A stretch of 64,000 nucleotides of DNA from Candidatus Neomarinimicrobiota bacterium (GTDB lineage: Bacteria > Fidelibacterota > JAANXI01): NCBI GenBank assembly GCA_021734025.1, contig JAIPJS010000003.1:28332-92331 (forward strand). Direction: 5' to 3'. Positions 1 through 8,821 of the stretch are shown one piece after another. Position numbers and translations under genes: made by a program. Positions within the stretch are counted from its first letter, which is position 1; each line of letters begins with the position of its first letter. The notes below the pieces were generated by a model. The model did not search any database and was not told where the DNA came from. It saw only the letters and a program-made list of their open reading frames with translations.

Positions 1-1671
1 TTTTTTCTGCAGGAAAAGCGCTACCGGGAGCAATCAGGACAACGTTTCCGGCGCACCAAATCGCTGAAAGGGTTCCCGGGGTTGTTGCGTCAGGGAAACA
101 AGGTCATATTGGATGAAAAGCAAAGTCTGCCGAAGGAACCGACCTTACTGGTGAAGTTTATCCTGTACGCCCAGGAACACGATCTGCAACTGACAAGCGG
201 CGTTCGCCACACGATTGAACAGGTCGTCCATTCCCTGGACGATTCCGATTTCCAGACGCCGGAAGTCGGGGAAATCCTGAATAATATTCTCCTGAATCCG
301 GACGCCGGAGAAATGCTCCGGACATTACTTTACACTGAGATGCTGGTCAAAATTATCCCGGAGATCTCCACGATCCGTCGGCTCCACATCCAGAGCATGT
401 TCCATTATTATACCGTGGATGAACACACCTTCAGGGCCATCGATAACCTTCAAAATAAACTGTTCAACTCATCGAACAGCGATCCTTACAAGTTCGAAGA
501 AGTCTACGAGAATCTGTCCGACACCATCCCCCTCTACTGGGCACTGCTGTTACACGATTTTGGCAAAGCGGTGGATCGGGATGAGCACGATGAGATCGGT
601 GCGGAACTTGTGGGAACTATACTGGAGCGGCTCGGCCAGGAAAAGTATACCGACACCGTTAAATTCCTCATCGCCGAACACATGGAGATGGAGATGCATG
701 CCCTTCGCCGGGATGTGAACAGGGAAGAGACCATCCGTTCCTTCGCAGAGATAGTGCAGGATGAGGATTCGCTGCGGCTCATGTACCTGATGACGTTCTC
801 CGACATCAGCGCGGTGAAGCCGGATCTCTGGACGGACTGGAAGGCGACGCTGCTCTACGAACTCTATTGGAAGACGCGGCAGTATCTCCGGAAAGAGCCT
901 ATTCGACCGCCAAGTGATGAAATCGGTGGAATTTCAGAGGAATTGCAGGAGGAATTTCATATTCACACCGACGAAATGGGATTCCGGTACACGGCGCTCT
1001 TCTCCGAGCAGGAGATTCAGGAGCATATCCGGGCCATCAACCGCCTAAAGGATCCTGACGATGAGCGCAGCGTAGTCGTGTATCAGGTAAACGAGGTTGG
1101 ATTTACCAAATTGTCCGTCATCACCAGGGATCGCCCCAAACTTCTCTCAACCGTCTGTAGCGTCCTGACTTCGCACGATTGCGACATTATCGACGCCTCC
1201 ATTTTTACCAGAGAAGACGATATCGCTATCGATCAATTTCGTGTAATACCTGTGGGCGGCGGTACCCATCTTAATAGTGATTCGCACAAAGCCATCAGGA
1301 AGACGCTTGAGAAGGTGTTTGCCGATGAAGAGACGCCGGAGCAACTCATCGAACAAGCGGAACAGCGCTGGCGATGGCACGCCCAAAGCAGTTTCGGTGT
1401 CGCCGTCTCTCCGCATATTCAATGGACGCGGGAGCAGAAATACATCGTGCTAGAGGTGACCGGTCAGGATCAGACCGGATTATTATACTACCTGACTCGA
1501 ATGATCGCCGAAGTCGGGTTCAATATTCACTCGGCGAAAATTCACACCGAAAACCACGAGATTACCGATATTTTTTATTTGGGTCCGCCGAACGGCTATG
1601 GTGTGGATTCTGAAGAAACGAATCAGGTGCTGAATGAGTTGGAAAAAACTTTACGTAAATTCCTGAAGTAA
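1..1671 (+). CDS. glnD: [Protein-PII] uridylyltransferase/uridylyl-removing enzyme GlnD, C-terminal part (gene truncated by window edge)
   Basis: The frame is open from the first base, so the start and the N-terminal nucleotidyltransferase domain lie outside the window; about 556 codons are visible. An HD phosphohydrolase domain is marked by LLHDFGKA and a following AEHMEMEMH stretch. Two ACT domains occupy roughly the last 190 residues, beginning near VGFTKLSVITRDRP and VLEVTGQDQTGLLYYL. In the GlnD family the N-terminal domain uridylylates PII at low glutamine, the HD domain removes UMP, and the ACT domains sense glutamine. The in-frame TTG at base 82 is not a credible start because coding sequence continues upstream. 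The 3' end overlaps that of the convergent glnE by 21 bp, placing two nitrogen-control enzymes tail to tail. Confidence 0.9.
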   Translation, partial: FFLQEKRYREQSGQRFRRTKSLKGFPGLLRQGNKVILDEKQSLPKEPTLLVKFILYAQEHDLQLTSGVRHTIEQVVHSLDDSDFQTPEVGEILNNILLNPDAGEMLRTLLYTEMLVKIIPEISTIRRLHIQSMFHYYTVDEHTFRAIDNLQNKLFNSSNSDPYKFEEVYENLSDTIPLYWALLLHDFGKAVDRDEHDEIGAELVGTILERLGQEKYTDTVKFLIAEHMEMEMHALRRDVNREETIRSFAEIVQDEDSLRLMYLMTFSDISAVKPDLWTDWKATLLYELYWKTRQYLRKEPIRPPSDEIGGISEELQEEFHIHTDEMGFRYTALFSEQEIQEHIRAINRLKDPDDERSVVVYQVNEVGFTKLSVITRDRPKLLSTVCSVLTSHDCDIIDASIFTREDDIAIDQFRVIPVGGGTHLNSDSHKAIRKTLEKVFADEETPEQLIEQAEQRWRWHAQSSFGVAVSPHIQWTREQKYIVLEVTGQDQTGLLYYLTRMIAEVGFNIHSAKIHTENHEITDIFYLGPPNGYGVDSEETNQVLNELEKTLRKFLK

Positions 1672-4521
1672 CTTTTTCCGAAGTGTAGTGTTTGCCTCTT
1701 GCCCGCGTTGCAACGTTTCCCGTACTGTTTCCTCCAGAGACTCCGGCCCCCCGAACCCGGCATTGACAGCAAGATAGTCCCGTTTTTGTGCATCGATTGG
1801 CACGGAATTGATGGAGCCCTCAACGAATAATCCCAGAAACCATCGTAATCGCTGATAAAATGCATAAACCTCTCTGAGAGTATACACGGAATCACCAGAG
1901 ACCTGAACGCCGGGAAGATCAACCCATTCCAGGCTATTCCGGACAGGAAAATATCCACCGGCCTGAAAGGAGAAATCAAAGCCTTTGGTCGAACGTTTTT
2001 GGCGATTAACCGTCGCTTCCCACTCCAGTAATGAGTCCCAGAAGTTCCGTTTAGATATCCGGTTATGTACCTGCTCATCCAGTAACTCAGACGCATTGTT
2101 CCAGAGAGACCGTTCACCCCAGAGATGGTACGCCTTGGTCATGGCCTGGAATTCCCACCCGGACATCCGTTCCCTGATGTAGTGTTTATAGTCATTAACC
2201 GGCATTATCAGGGGAGAAGAAGACCCCTCCGGCCGCAGCCTGAAATCGAATGACACCAGCCGGCCCTGCACAGTGTATTGCTGGAGTGTAGCGACATATT
2301 CCTGGACGGCTTCCGTGATTTCGGTGTAGATGTCCGTTTTGGAGACCAGAAACACCAGATCCAGGTCAGACGAGAAAACCATGGAATTTGTTGCCGCCGA
2401 TCCGGCAATGATGACACAGAGATCCTCGCGGTAGTCCTGTAGCCAGTAATCCAGAGATGCAGAGATTAGCGCACGGTGCGCGATGGCGAACTGGGCTTGC
2501 GTTTCCTGTAATGTCATATGATTGGCTATCCAGTGGATGATAACAGTCAGGAGGACATCGTGGTGCAGATTCTGTGCTTCTTCGAGCCAGTTGTCTTCGT
2601 CTATTTCGCGGTGACTCAGCCGGGCATAGATTTCCGGGAAATGATCGTCCGGTATGCTGTCGGAAGGCAAACTGATGAGCGTATCCAGGAGTCCGGGCTG
2701 CTGGATAATCCATGGAATGACCTTGGGAGCGACCGAAATGAGCCGGAGGAAAAGCGAGAGCACTTCCGGATTTGACGTAAAAATTTTATACAGACTGCCC
2801 AGGGCATAATACGATCGGAGCACCCGCTCGAAGTCGGTCAGCGCCTGCGCCGGAGCCGGTTGATCTTCCAGTTGCGACAGCAGCGTGGGGCAGAGATCCC
2901 AGAACGCCTCCCGTGTTGGTGCGTCGTGATGATTGGGGAATTTCCCGGTCGCCAGCGACTGGATTTGGGTGGCCGCCTTTCGCGGTTCAGAGAACCCGGC
3001 GTCGGAAAAGTATTGATACCAGTCTTCATCGGAGTAGTTACTGTAGTCATCGCCGCCGGCTTCACTCGTAATATCGAAAACCGAGTTGTAGATATCCCGG
3101 ATAACCTCCATAGTTTCCGTCGCTTTTTGGTACAGGGTATCATAATCATCGAACTTGATGGAGGAGGCGATGAGCTGATTGTCCGGTTCTTCCCTGGGAA
3201 GGATATGCGTCTGCCGGTTCTCCTGCAGCTGGAGTGCATGTTCGATTTGCCGGAGAAATTTATACGCCGCCTGGAGGGTGAGGGATTCATCCGTGGTCAG
3301 GTACCGGTCGTCAACGGAGAGTTTTTTAAGGCTTTTTACGGAATTGCCGGAACGGATGTCGGGGTTTTTTCCGCCAAATTGCAGATGGAGAGCCTGCACA
3401 ATAAATTCGATGTCCCGGATACCGCCGGGATCGGACTTCACATTGAGGCCGTCGGAAGTAATAGTCTCGGACTTTTTCCGCATGCCAACCACCTCTTCCA
3501 GCGGTGACTGTATTGATTTCGGAAAAATAAAGGGCTCGAACCGCCGGAGCGCTTCCTCACCGAATTGGATATCGCCGGAAACGGGTCTGGCCTTGAGGAG
3601 CATCTGCCGCTCCCAGAGCCGGCCGCGGATTTCGTAGTAATGGAGATACGCCGACAGCGACTGGCAAAGAATCCCTGAGGTGCCGTCCGGCCGCAACCGG
3701 GTGTCCACGCGGTAGAGCATGCCGTGCTCCGACTGCTCGTTCAAGATGCGGCATATTTCCTCGGCGATCTTCTGGTAGGCCGCATTGTAAGATTCGCCGC
3801 TGGGCAGCTTGCCGTCTTTATCGTAAATGAACATCAGATCGATGTCGGAGCTGTAATTCAGTTCAGCGCCTCCGAGTTTGCCCAGTGCAATAACCGTAAA
3901 CTGGGAATCCGGCAGCCGGTCCTTTGCTGCGAACGACCGTGTGACCATCCGGGTAACGATCCGGATCAGGGTTTCCGCCAGGTTGCTCAGGTCGGTGGTC
4001 GTTCGCTCAAAATCGCTAATCTCCAGGAGATCCCGGATGGCGATCCGGAGAAAATGGCGCCGGTGCAGCCGGTGCAGAAAGGAATGCCGGCGATAGGGTG
4101 ATTCGAACGAGAGCACCGTATTTTCGAATTGCCGCTGCAGGGCCGTCCGTTCCAGGTCTCGCCCCAGAGAGGATTCTTCGATGAGCCAGTAAAAATCTTC
4201 CGGATTCCGGATCAGCAATTCGGCAATGTAGGGCGCTTTGGAGAGGGCGTTCCAGAGAATTTCGAAGGCGGACGGATACGATTCCAAAAAATCGAACAGT
4301 GTCGACGGTTCGGACAGAGAATCCAGGAAGCGCTCCAGGTGGTTCAGGCCGATCCACGGCTTATCGCTGTGCTGAACCCAAAAGATGGCATTCGCAAGTA
4401 CCGTGGGATAGTCGGTGTCGAATTGCTGGAAAATCCGCTCCCAGTTCCGCAGAAACCGCCGGGAATCCGGAAGGGAATCGGCGAGGTAGTGCCCGGCAAT
4501 GCGATGTGTCGGAAAATCCAT
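1651..4521 (-). CDS. glnE: Bifunctional glutamine synthetase adenylyltransferase/adenylyl-removing enzyme GlnE
   Basis: At 956 aa it has the usual length of full two-domain GlnE. The N-terminal nucleotidyltransferase domain carries GKLGGAELNYSSDIDL with metal-binding D226-x-D228; the C-terminal one carries AGSAATNSMVFSSDLDL near residue 717. The conserved GGIRDIEFIVQ stretch lies between them. In this family the C-terminal half adenylylates (inactivates) glutamine synthetase and the N-terminal half removes AMP, under control of PII and glutamine. The gene starts at the ATG before DFPTHRIAG. Its last bases overlap those of glnD, which runs the opposite way. No glutamine synthetase or PII gene lies in the window. 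Confidence 0.95.
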   Translation of the reverse strand: MDFPTHRIAGHYLADSLPDSRRFLRNWERIFQQFDTDYPTVLANAIFWVQHSDKPWIGLNHLERFLDSLSEPSTLFDFLESYPSAFEILWNALSKAPYIAELLIRNPEDFYWLIEESSLGRDLERTALQRQFENTVLSFESPYRRHSFLHRLHRRHFLRIAIRDLLEISDFERTTTDLSNLAETLIRIVTRMVTRSFAAKDRLPDSQFTVIALGKLGGAELNYSSDIDLMFIYDKDGKLPSGESYNAAYQKIAEEICRILNEQSEHGMLYRVDTRLRPDGTSGILCQSLSAYLHYYEIRGRLWERQMLLKARPVSGDIQFGEEALRRFEPFIFPKSIQSPLEEVVGMRKKSETITSDGLNVKSDPGGIRDIEFIVQALHLQFGGKNPDIRSGNSVKSLKKLSVDDRYLTTDESLTLQAAYKFLRQIEHALQLQENRQTHILPREEPDNQLIASSIKFDDYDTLYQKATETMEVIRDIYNSVFDITSEAGGDDYSNYSDEDWYQYFSDAGFSEPRKAATQIQSLATGKFPNHHDAPTREAFWDLCPTLLSQLEDQPAPAQALTDFERVLRSYYALGSLYKIFTSNPEVLSLFLRLISVAPKVIPWIIQQPGLLDTLISLPSDSIPDDHFPEIYARLSHREIDEDNWLEEAQNLHHDVLLTVIIHWIANHMTLQETQAQFAIAHRALISASLDYWLQDYREDLCVIIAGSAATNSMVFSSDLDLVFLVSKTDIYTEITEAVQEYVATLQQYTVQGRLVSFDFRLRPEGSSSPLIMPVNDYKHYIRERMSGWEFQAMTKAYHLWGERSLWNNASELLDEQVHNRISKRNFWDSLLEWEATVNRQKRSTKGFDFSFQAGGYFPVRNSLEWVDLPGVQVSGDSVYTLREVYAFYQRLRWFLGLFVEGSINSVPIDAQKRDYLAVNAGFGGPESLEETVRETLQRGQEANTTLRKKLLQEFT

Positions 4522-5172
4522 GATGCAATGTAGCTTACAGGAGAGTTGATGGCAAATGAAAAGCGCGTCAACAACAGTGGTATAGTGTTACAGTGTTCAA
4601 GTGTTCAGGTTAACCACGGCTTGAACAGCGTTATCCCCATACCATTGATTACAGGATTTGGTTGGTGATAATCGGTCTACCCTGGCGGGACTTATGACGG
4701 AATAGGTGCTTTGAATACCCACCAATAAGTTGGTGGGCTAAAATCGATCGTCCCTTCGGGACTAAAAACGGCAAAAAAGCATCTACCAACCGAACGAGTT
4801 CTATTAGAAACAATAGGGACGATAATGAATAGCCCCGGGATTTATCCCGGGGAATCCGGGAACAAAAATAGGTAAAGTCCCACCAGGGACGGCTGACAAA
4901 TCCACCACCGGCAATAATATATAACGCGAGCACTACCCTAGGGGCTGTCCCGGTCAATAATTTTCATAACAAAATAACACTAAACCACCTCACCGCGTTT
5001 TTACTTGCCCCGCAGGGATCCCTTCGGGAAACACTCGAACACCTGAACACTTTACCTCTTAACACTGTTTCAACTGATATAACGTTGACATTATTGGGGG
5101 AGGATCGTAAAATCTTTTTCTGCTTCACAATCCAATCTGCTTGGAATTCAATTACACAATTATGAGGGAATT
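4522..5172. other. Divergent intergenic region between glnE and ridA
   Basis: No gene is supported here. It must hold the promoters of both glnE and ridA. It contains one palindromic element, described separately. It also has short degenerate repeats built on GTGTTCA: AGTGTTCAAGTGTTCAGG near 4592 on this strand and the reverse form CGAACACCTGAACAC near 5036. A small hairpin GGGATCCCTTCGGGA lies near 5016. I could not pick out convincing -35/-10 boxes. Confidence 0.5.
4676..4891 (+). repeat. Composite palindromic (REP-like) element, copy 1, diverged
   Basis: It begins with CCCTGGCGGGACT, then shows the hairpin CCCACCAATAAGTTGGTGGG, the hairpin GTCCCTTCGGGAC, a diverged middle lacking the GC-rich CCGTCCC hairpin, the hairpin CCCCGGGATTTATCCCGGGG, and ends with AGTCCCACCAGGGAC, the inverse of its beginning. 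The hairpin order matches the copies near 24.7 and 35.2 kb. This is the only copy in a divergent promoter region rather than after a gene. Confidence 0.85.
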
Positions 5173-5556
5173 ATGGGGAAAAAGGTAATTGAAACAGCCA
5201 ATGCTCCAAAGCCCGTCGGAACATACAGTCAGGGAATCGTTGCGAACGGTTTTTTGTTCTCAGCCGGTCAGATAGGGATCGATCCCAAAACCGGTGAACT
5301 GGTGACCGACTCTTTTGCTGCGGAAGTCCGCCAGGTCTTTCACAACCTCCAGGCTGTGTTATCCGGTGGCGGTCTTACCCTGGACAATGTCGTCAAATTC
5401 AAGGTATTTATGACCGACCTGAGCCAGTTCGGAACGGTGAATGAAGTGTTTGCGGAATACTATCCCACGGAACCCCCGGCGCGATCGGCCGTTGAGGTCA
5501 GCGCTCTCCCAAAAAACGCCAATATCGAAATCGAATGTATCGCCGTCTGCGAATAA
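5173..5556 (+). CDS. ridA: RidA family reactive enamine/imine deaminase
   Basis: 127 aa, the standard size of the RidA/YjgF/UK114 family, and collinear throughout: PVGTYSQGIVANGFLFSAGQIG at the start, a central FHNLQAVLSGGGLTLDNV, and the C-terminal EIECIAV. The substrate-binding arginine is present in EPPARSAVEV. RidA hydrolyses 2-aminoacrylate and related enamines released by PLP enzymes, protecting them from damage; it works in the cytoplasm as a trimer. Upstream ATTATGAGGGAATT gives a GAGG ribosome binding site. The next gene starts 4 bp after the stop, so it opens a likely operon. Confidence 0.95.
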   Translation: MGKKVIETANAPKPVGTYSQGIVANGFLFSAGQIGIDPKTGELVTDSFAAEVRQVFHNLQAVLSGGGLTLDNVVKFKVFMTDLSQFGTVNEVFAEYYPTEPPARSAVEVSALPKNANIEIECIAVCE

Positions 5557-5560
5557 ATTA

Positions 5561-6472
5561 ATGGCTGCTGCCCATCGGTATAAAATTATTGCCAACCCGG
5601 CCGCCGGCCACGGTAAAACTCTACGTCATCTGGACGAAGTCCAGCATTACCTCATCGACGCCGGACTGGACTATACTCTCGAGTTTACCCATACCCCGCT
5701 GGAAGCGGCGGATATTGCTCACAAAACGACTCATGAAGATTACGACGTAGTTGTAGCGTTTGGTGGTGATGGAACGATAAACGAGGTTCTGAACGGGTTA
5801 GTTGGTGAGGATTGCCACCTGGGAATTATCCCGTGCGGCACCGGCAATGACTTTGCCCGGAGTGCGGGGATTCCAAATGATATTGGTGCCGCTATCGAGA
5901 TTCTGAAAGGTCACTCCGTGCAGTCTATTGATATTGGGAAGGTAGGGGGACGATTTTTTATCAATAGTGTTGGCGTGGGATTTGATGCGCTAGTGAATCA
6001 TCAGGCCACCAAAATTACTAGACTCCGCGGCGAGGCACGGTATGTTGCCGCGCTGATAAAGTCTCTGTTGCAATATGCGGCCATTGACATGGAAGTCAAG
6101 TTCAATGGTACTATCAAAGTTGGGAGGACTTACTTGGTGGCTTTGGGTAATGGACATACGGTTGGCGGTGGTTTCCGGCTGACACCTGATGCTGTACTCA
6201 ACGACGCTTCCTTTGATATTTGCTACATCGAGGATGTTTCAATTGGCACCATTTTGCGGCATTTTCCCAAATTGTTCAACGGGAAAATCGGCGCCGTCCA
6301 GCAGGTCACCATGGAACGGTCCCCGGATTTATACATTACCAGCGACCACAACCTGCCCGTGCACATGGACGGTGAAGTGTTCGCTATGAATGCCAGAGAT
6401 ATTCATGTGCAGATAGTGCCGGATGCGGTGAAAGTCATCGGAAATTGGGACCGAAACGCGACTATTGTATGA
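5561..6472 (+). CDS. Diacylglycerol kinase family lipid kinase (DagK/YegS-like)
   Basis: 303 aa from the ATG four bases after the ridA stop. The frame is open further upstream, but that part overlaps ridA and has no family similarity. The N-terminal domain shows YKIIANPAAGHGK, the ATP-binding GGDGTINEVLNGL and GIIPCGTGNDFARS, followed by a beta-sandwich domain (NSVGVGFDALVNHQ). Members phosphorylate diacylglycerol or related lipids at the membrane inner face and feed phosphatidate back to phospholipid synthesis. The exact substrate cannot be read from the sequence. The stop codon overlaps the start of the next gene (ATGA). Confidence 0.9.
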   Translation: MAAAHRYKIIANPAAGHGKTLRHLDEVQHYLIDAGLDYTLEFTHTPLEAADIAHKTTHEDYDVVVAFGGDGTINEVLNGLVGEDCHLGIIPCGTGNDFARSAGIPNDIGAAIEILKGHSVQSIDIGKVGGRFFINSVGVGFDALVNHQATKITRLRGEARYVAALIKSLLQYAAIDMEVKFNGTIKVGRTYLVALGNGHTVGGGFRLTPDAVLNDASFDICYIEDVSIGTILRHFPKLFNGKIGAVQQVTMERSPDLYITSDHNLPVHMDGEVFAMNARDIHVQIVPDAVKVIGNWDRNATIV

Positions 6473-6951
6473 TGGGCTCTTCTGTATCTCCGCCATTAAA
6501 CTCCGGGATCGGAGCGCGGCTTTGGTTCGGATTCCTTTTGGTGATAATCCCAGCGATAATCCTGCCGCAGTCTCCTCCGGACACAGCAGACAATTTACCG
6601 TCCCCCAGGGGAGCGCTGATCAGATCTGTAATAATTCCGGGCTGGGGACAGGCCTACACCGGGCATTATCTGAAAGCCGCCGGTTTTTTGGGCACGCATG
6701 CCTTTTTCGCCTATAAATTTTACGATGTCCATCAACAGCTGGATACGATATCGGATGTAACGGAAAGGAATAAAACCGAATATCGCCGAAATACATGGGC
6801 CTGGCGATATTTGGCGGCGTATTTGCTCTGTATTACTGATGCTTACGTTGATGCACATCTGGCGGGATTCCCGGAAGACGATACGGATTTATCGCTGGGA
6901 TTCACACCGACGGACATAGGGTGGCAGATGAATATCGGGATAACTTTTTAA
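6469..6951 (+). CDS. DUF5683 domain membrane protein
   Basis: About 160 aa. The start chosen is the ATG overlapping the lipid-kinase stop in ATGATG; a second ATG follows directly. An N-terminal hydrophobic segment (LWFGFLLVIIPAIIL) is followed by the DUF5683 core: SVIIPGWGQAYTGHYLKAAGF, then two weakly hydrophobic helices around HAFFAYKFYDV and YLAAYLLCITDAYVDAHL. The family is common in FCB-group bacteria and has no settled function; the PGWGQ-Y motif is its hallmark. Translational overlap with the kinase suggests co-expression at the membrane. Confidence 0.8.
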   Translation: MMGSSVSPPLNSGIGARLWFGFLLVIIPAIILPQSPPDTADNLPSPRGALIRSVIIPGWGQAYTGHYLKAAGFLGTHAFFAYKFYDVHQQLDTISDVTERNKTEYRRNTWAWRYLAAYLLCITDAYVDAHLAGFPEDDTDLSLGFTPTDIGWQMNIGITF

Positions 6952-6978
6952 ACGACGAGACGCACCGGAGGATACACA

Positions 6979-8370
6979 ATGGATTCTCAATTGACTCGCG
7001 AACACTGGGGATCGCGGCTTGGCTTTGTGCTGGCGGCGGTCGGCTCCGCTGTCGGACTGGGGAATATCTGGAAATTTCCGTACATCACCGGCGAAAACGG
7101 CGGGGGCCTGTTCGTCCTGATTTATCTATTTTGTATCGCGTTGGTTGGAATCCCCATCATGATGGCGGAAATCACTATCGGCCGCTCCAGCCAAAAATCG
7201 CCAGTGGGCGCGTTCGCTGAGCTAGCTGGCGAAAACAGCAACTGGAAGCTGGTCGGATTTCTCGGCGTATTGTCCGGTTTTGTGATTCTGTCTTATTACA
7301 GCGTAGTCGCTGGCTGGGCTCTTAACTATACCTTTATGTCCCTGACCAATTTTTTCGAGGGAAAAACGCCGACCGAGATCGGGAATACCTTTACGACGCT
7401 GTATACTTCGGGCGGAATTAACGTCTTCTGGCACGCCATCTTTATGGTGCTAGTGGTCGGAGTCGTTATTGGCGGTGTGAAAAAGGGGATTGAACGCTGG
7501 AATCGGTTTCTCATGCCGGTGCTTATCATGATTTTCGTCATCCTTGCGATTATTTCAATGTTTCTCAGCGGCTGGGGCGAAGCGGTGGATTTTGTCTTTT
7601 TCCCGCATGTTGACCGACTAAAGCCGTCAGGCGTTTTGGAGGCGCTGGGGCATGCGTTTTTCACACTGAGCCTTGGTATGGGCGCCATGTTAACCTACGG
7701 AAGCTATCTGGAACGCGATTCGGATATCCCGAAAGCCTCCATCATGATCGGCATCCTGGATACCTTTGTAGCCTTGCTGGCGTGTATGGTCATGTTCCCT
7801 ATCATCTTTACCTACGGCCACGATCCGCAGGCCGGACCGGGTTTGGTCTTCCAGACGCTCCCGATAATATTTAGCGAAATCGGCGGTGGAGGGATGTTCC
7901 TCTCATTCCTGTTCTTTGTCCTGATCGTCTTTGCCGCGCTTTCTTCGGCGGTGTCGCTCCTCGAAGTTGTTACATCGTATTTTATTGATCAAATGGAGTG
8001 GGACCGAAAGAAGGCGACGCTGCTGACCGGGGCCATTGTATTCCTGTTCGGAATTCCGAGCGCACTCAGCGGCAGCGGGGATCTGTTTCCCCAATGGGAG
8101 GCCATGTACGGTAAAAACTTCTTTGATACCGTGGATTACCTCGCGAGTAACTGGATGCTTCCGTTGGGCGGGCTGTTTATCTCCATTTACGTTGGCTGGG
8201 GACTGGATCCGGCACTCCGGAAGGCGGAGTTGACCAAGGGAACCAGCTGGACCCAATCCTGGTTCTACAAGGGATGGGTAATTCTACTAAAATATATTGC
8301 CCCTGTGGCCGTGATGCTGATTATCATCCAGCGGGTCGGGCTGATCGATATCGATGCGCTGCTTCGCTAA
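6979..8370 (+). CDS. Sodium-dependent transporter of the neurotransmitter:sodium symporter (NSS/SNF) family
   Basis: 463 aa with eleven or so membrane helices. The first helix has the family signature AAVGSAVGLGNIWKFPY followed by ENGGGLFV, the unwound sodium/substrate site of LeuT-like proteins. Other conserved parts are YYSVVAGWAL and FFTLSLGMGAMLTYGSYL (helix 6). Family members import amino acids or similar compounds with sodium; the substrate is not deducible. CGGAGGATACACAATG gives a strong GGAGG ribosome binding site. The gene follows the DUF5683 gene by 27 bp and overlaps the next gene by 17 bp. Confidence 0.93.
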   Translation: MDSQLTREHWGSRLGFVLAAVGSAVGLGNIWKFPYITGENGGGLFVLIYLFCIALVGIPIMMAEITIGRSSQKSPVGAFAELAGENSNWKLVGFLGVLSGFVILSYYSVVAGWALNYTFMSLTNFFEGKTPTEIGNTFTTLYTSGGINVFWHAIFMVLVVGVVIGGVKKGIERWNRFLMPVLIMIFVILAIISMFLSGWGEAVDFVFFPHVDRLKPSGVLEALGHAFFTLSLGMGAMLTYGSYLERDSDIPKASIMIGILDTFVALLACMVMFPIIFTYGHDPQAGPGLVFQTLPIIFSEIGGGGMFLSFLFFVLIVFAALSSAVSLLEVVTSYFIDQMEWDRKKATLLTGAIVFLFGIPSALSGSGDLFPQWEAMYGKNFFDTVDYLASNWMLPLGGLFISIYVGWGLDPALRKAELTKGTSWTQSWFYKGWVILLKYIAPVAVMLIIIQRVGLIDIDALLR

Positions 8371-8737
8371 TTTACTGGTTTTCGTGGTGATAGCAGGCGC
8401 GATCTCTCCGGTGAGGTGTGATGAGCCGGTTGTGAGCCTGCCGGATGAGCCAATAAGAAATACCATAAGCCTGAAAATGCCTCCATCCTGGAAGCAAATA
8501 GATAAGATGAAGCATATGACATCCGGTTTTATGCTGGTGATGACCTCCGGATACTACCTTCGGCAGCGTGAGGATGGAGCGCTGATCCCTTCACTGGGAA
8601 TATCACTGGGGATAGGCGTATTAAAAGAGGCGAGAGACTATTGCGCTGAGGAGGGCGTCTTCAGCTGGGGTGATCTTGTGGCGGATGCTGTCGGGGTGAT
8701 CGCCGGGGGAGTGGTCCTGCATCAGGTGTCGAAATGA
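8354..8737 (+). CDS. YfiM-like (DUF2279-type) small membrane-associated protein
   Basis: 127 aa with an N-terminal signal-like helix (FANLLVFVVIAGAISPV). The core KHMTSGFMLVMTSGYYLRQ, GIGVLKEARDYC and FSWGDLVADAVGVIAGG matches the pattern of YfiM/DUF2279 predicted periplasmic proteins: a helix, a KE-x-x-D motif, then a SW-x-DL-x-x-D glycine-rich helix. No function is established. It starts inside the 3' end of the symporter gene, so translation is probably coupled. Family assignment is from motif resemblance only. Confidence 0.65.
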   Translation: MRCFANLLVFVVIAGAISPVRCDEPVVSLPDEPIRNTISLKMPPSWKQIDKMKHMTSGFMLVMTSGYYLRQREDGALIPSLGISLGIGVLKEARDYCAEEGVFSWGDLVADAVGVIAGGVVLHQVSK

Positions 8738-8821
8738 GCAGATTCTGTTTGGGGCTTGTGAAGTGGAATGGGTTCTCTTAATATTAAGGTTATCAAAAAT
8801 AACGAGGCAGAAAAATAAACC

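Noticed and set aside
82..84. TTG at 82 as start of glnD
   Set aside because: Coding sequence in the same frame continues to base 1 and the nucleotidyltransferase domain would be missing.
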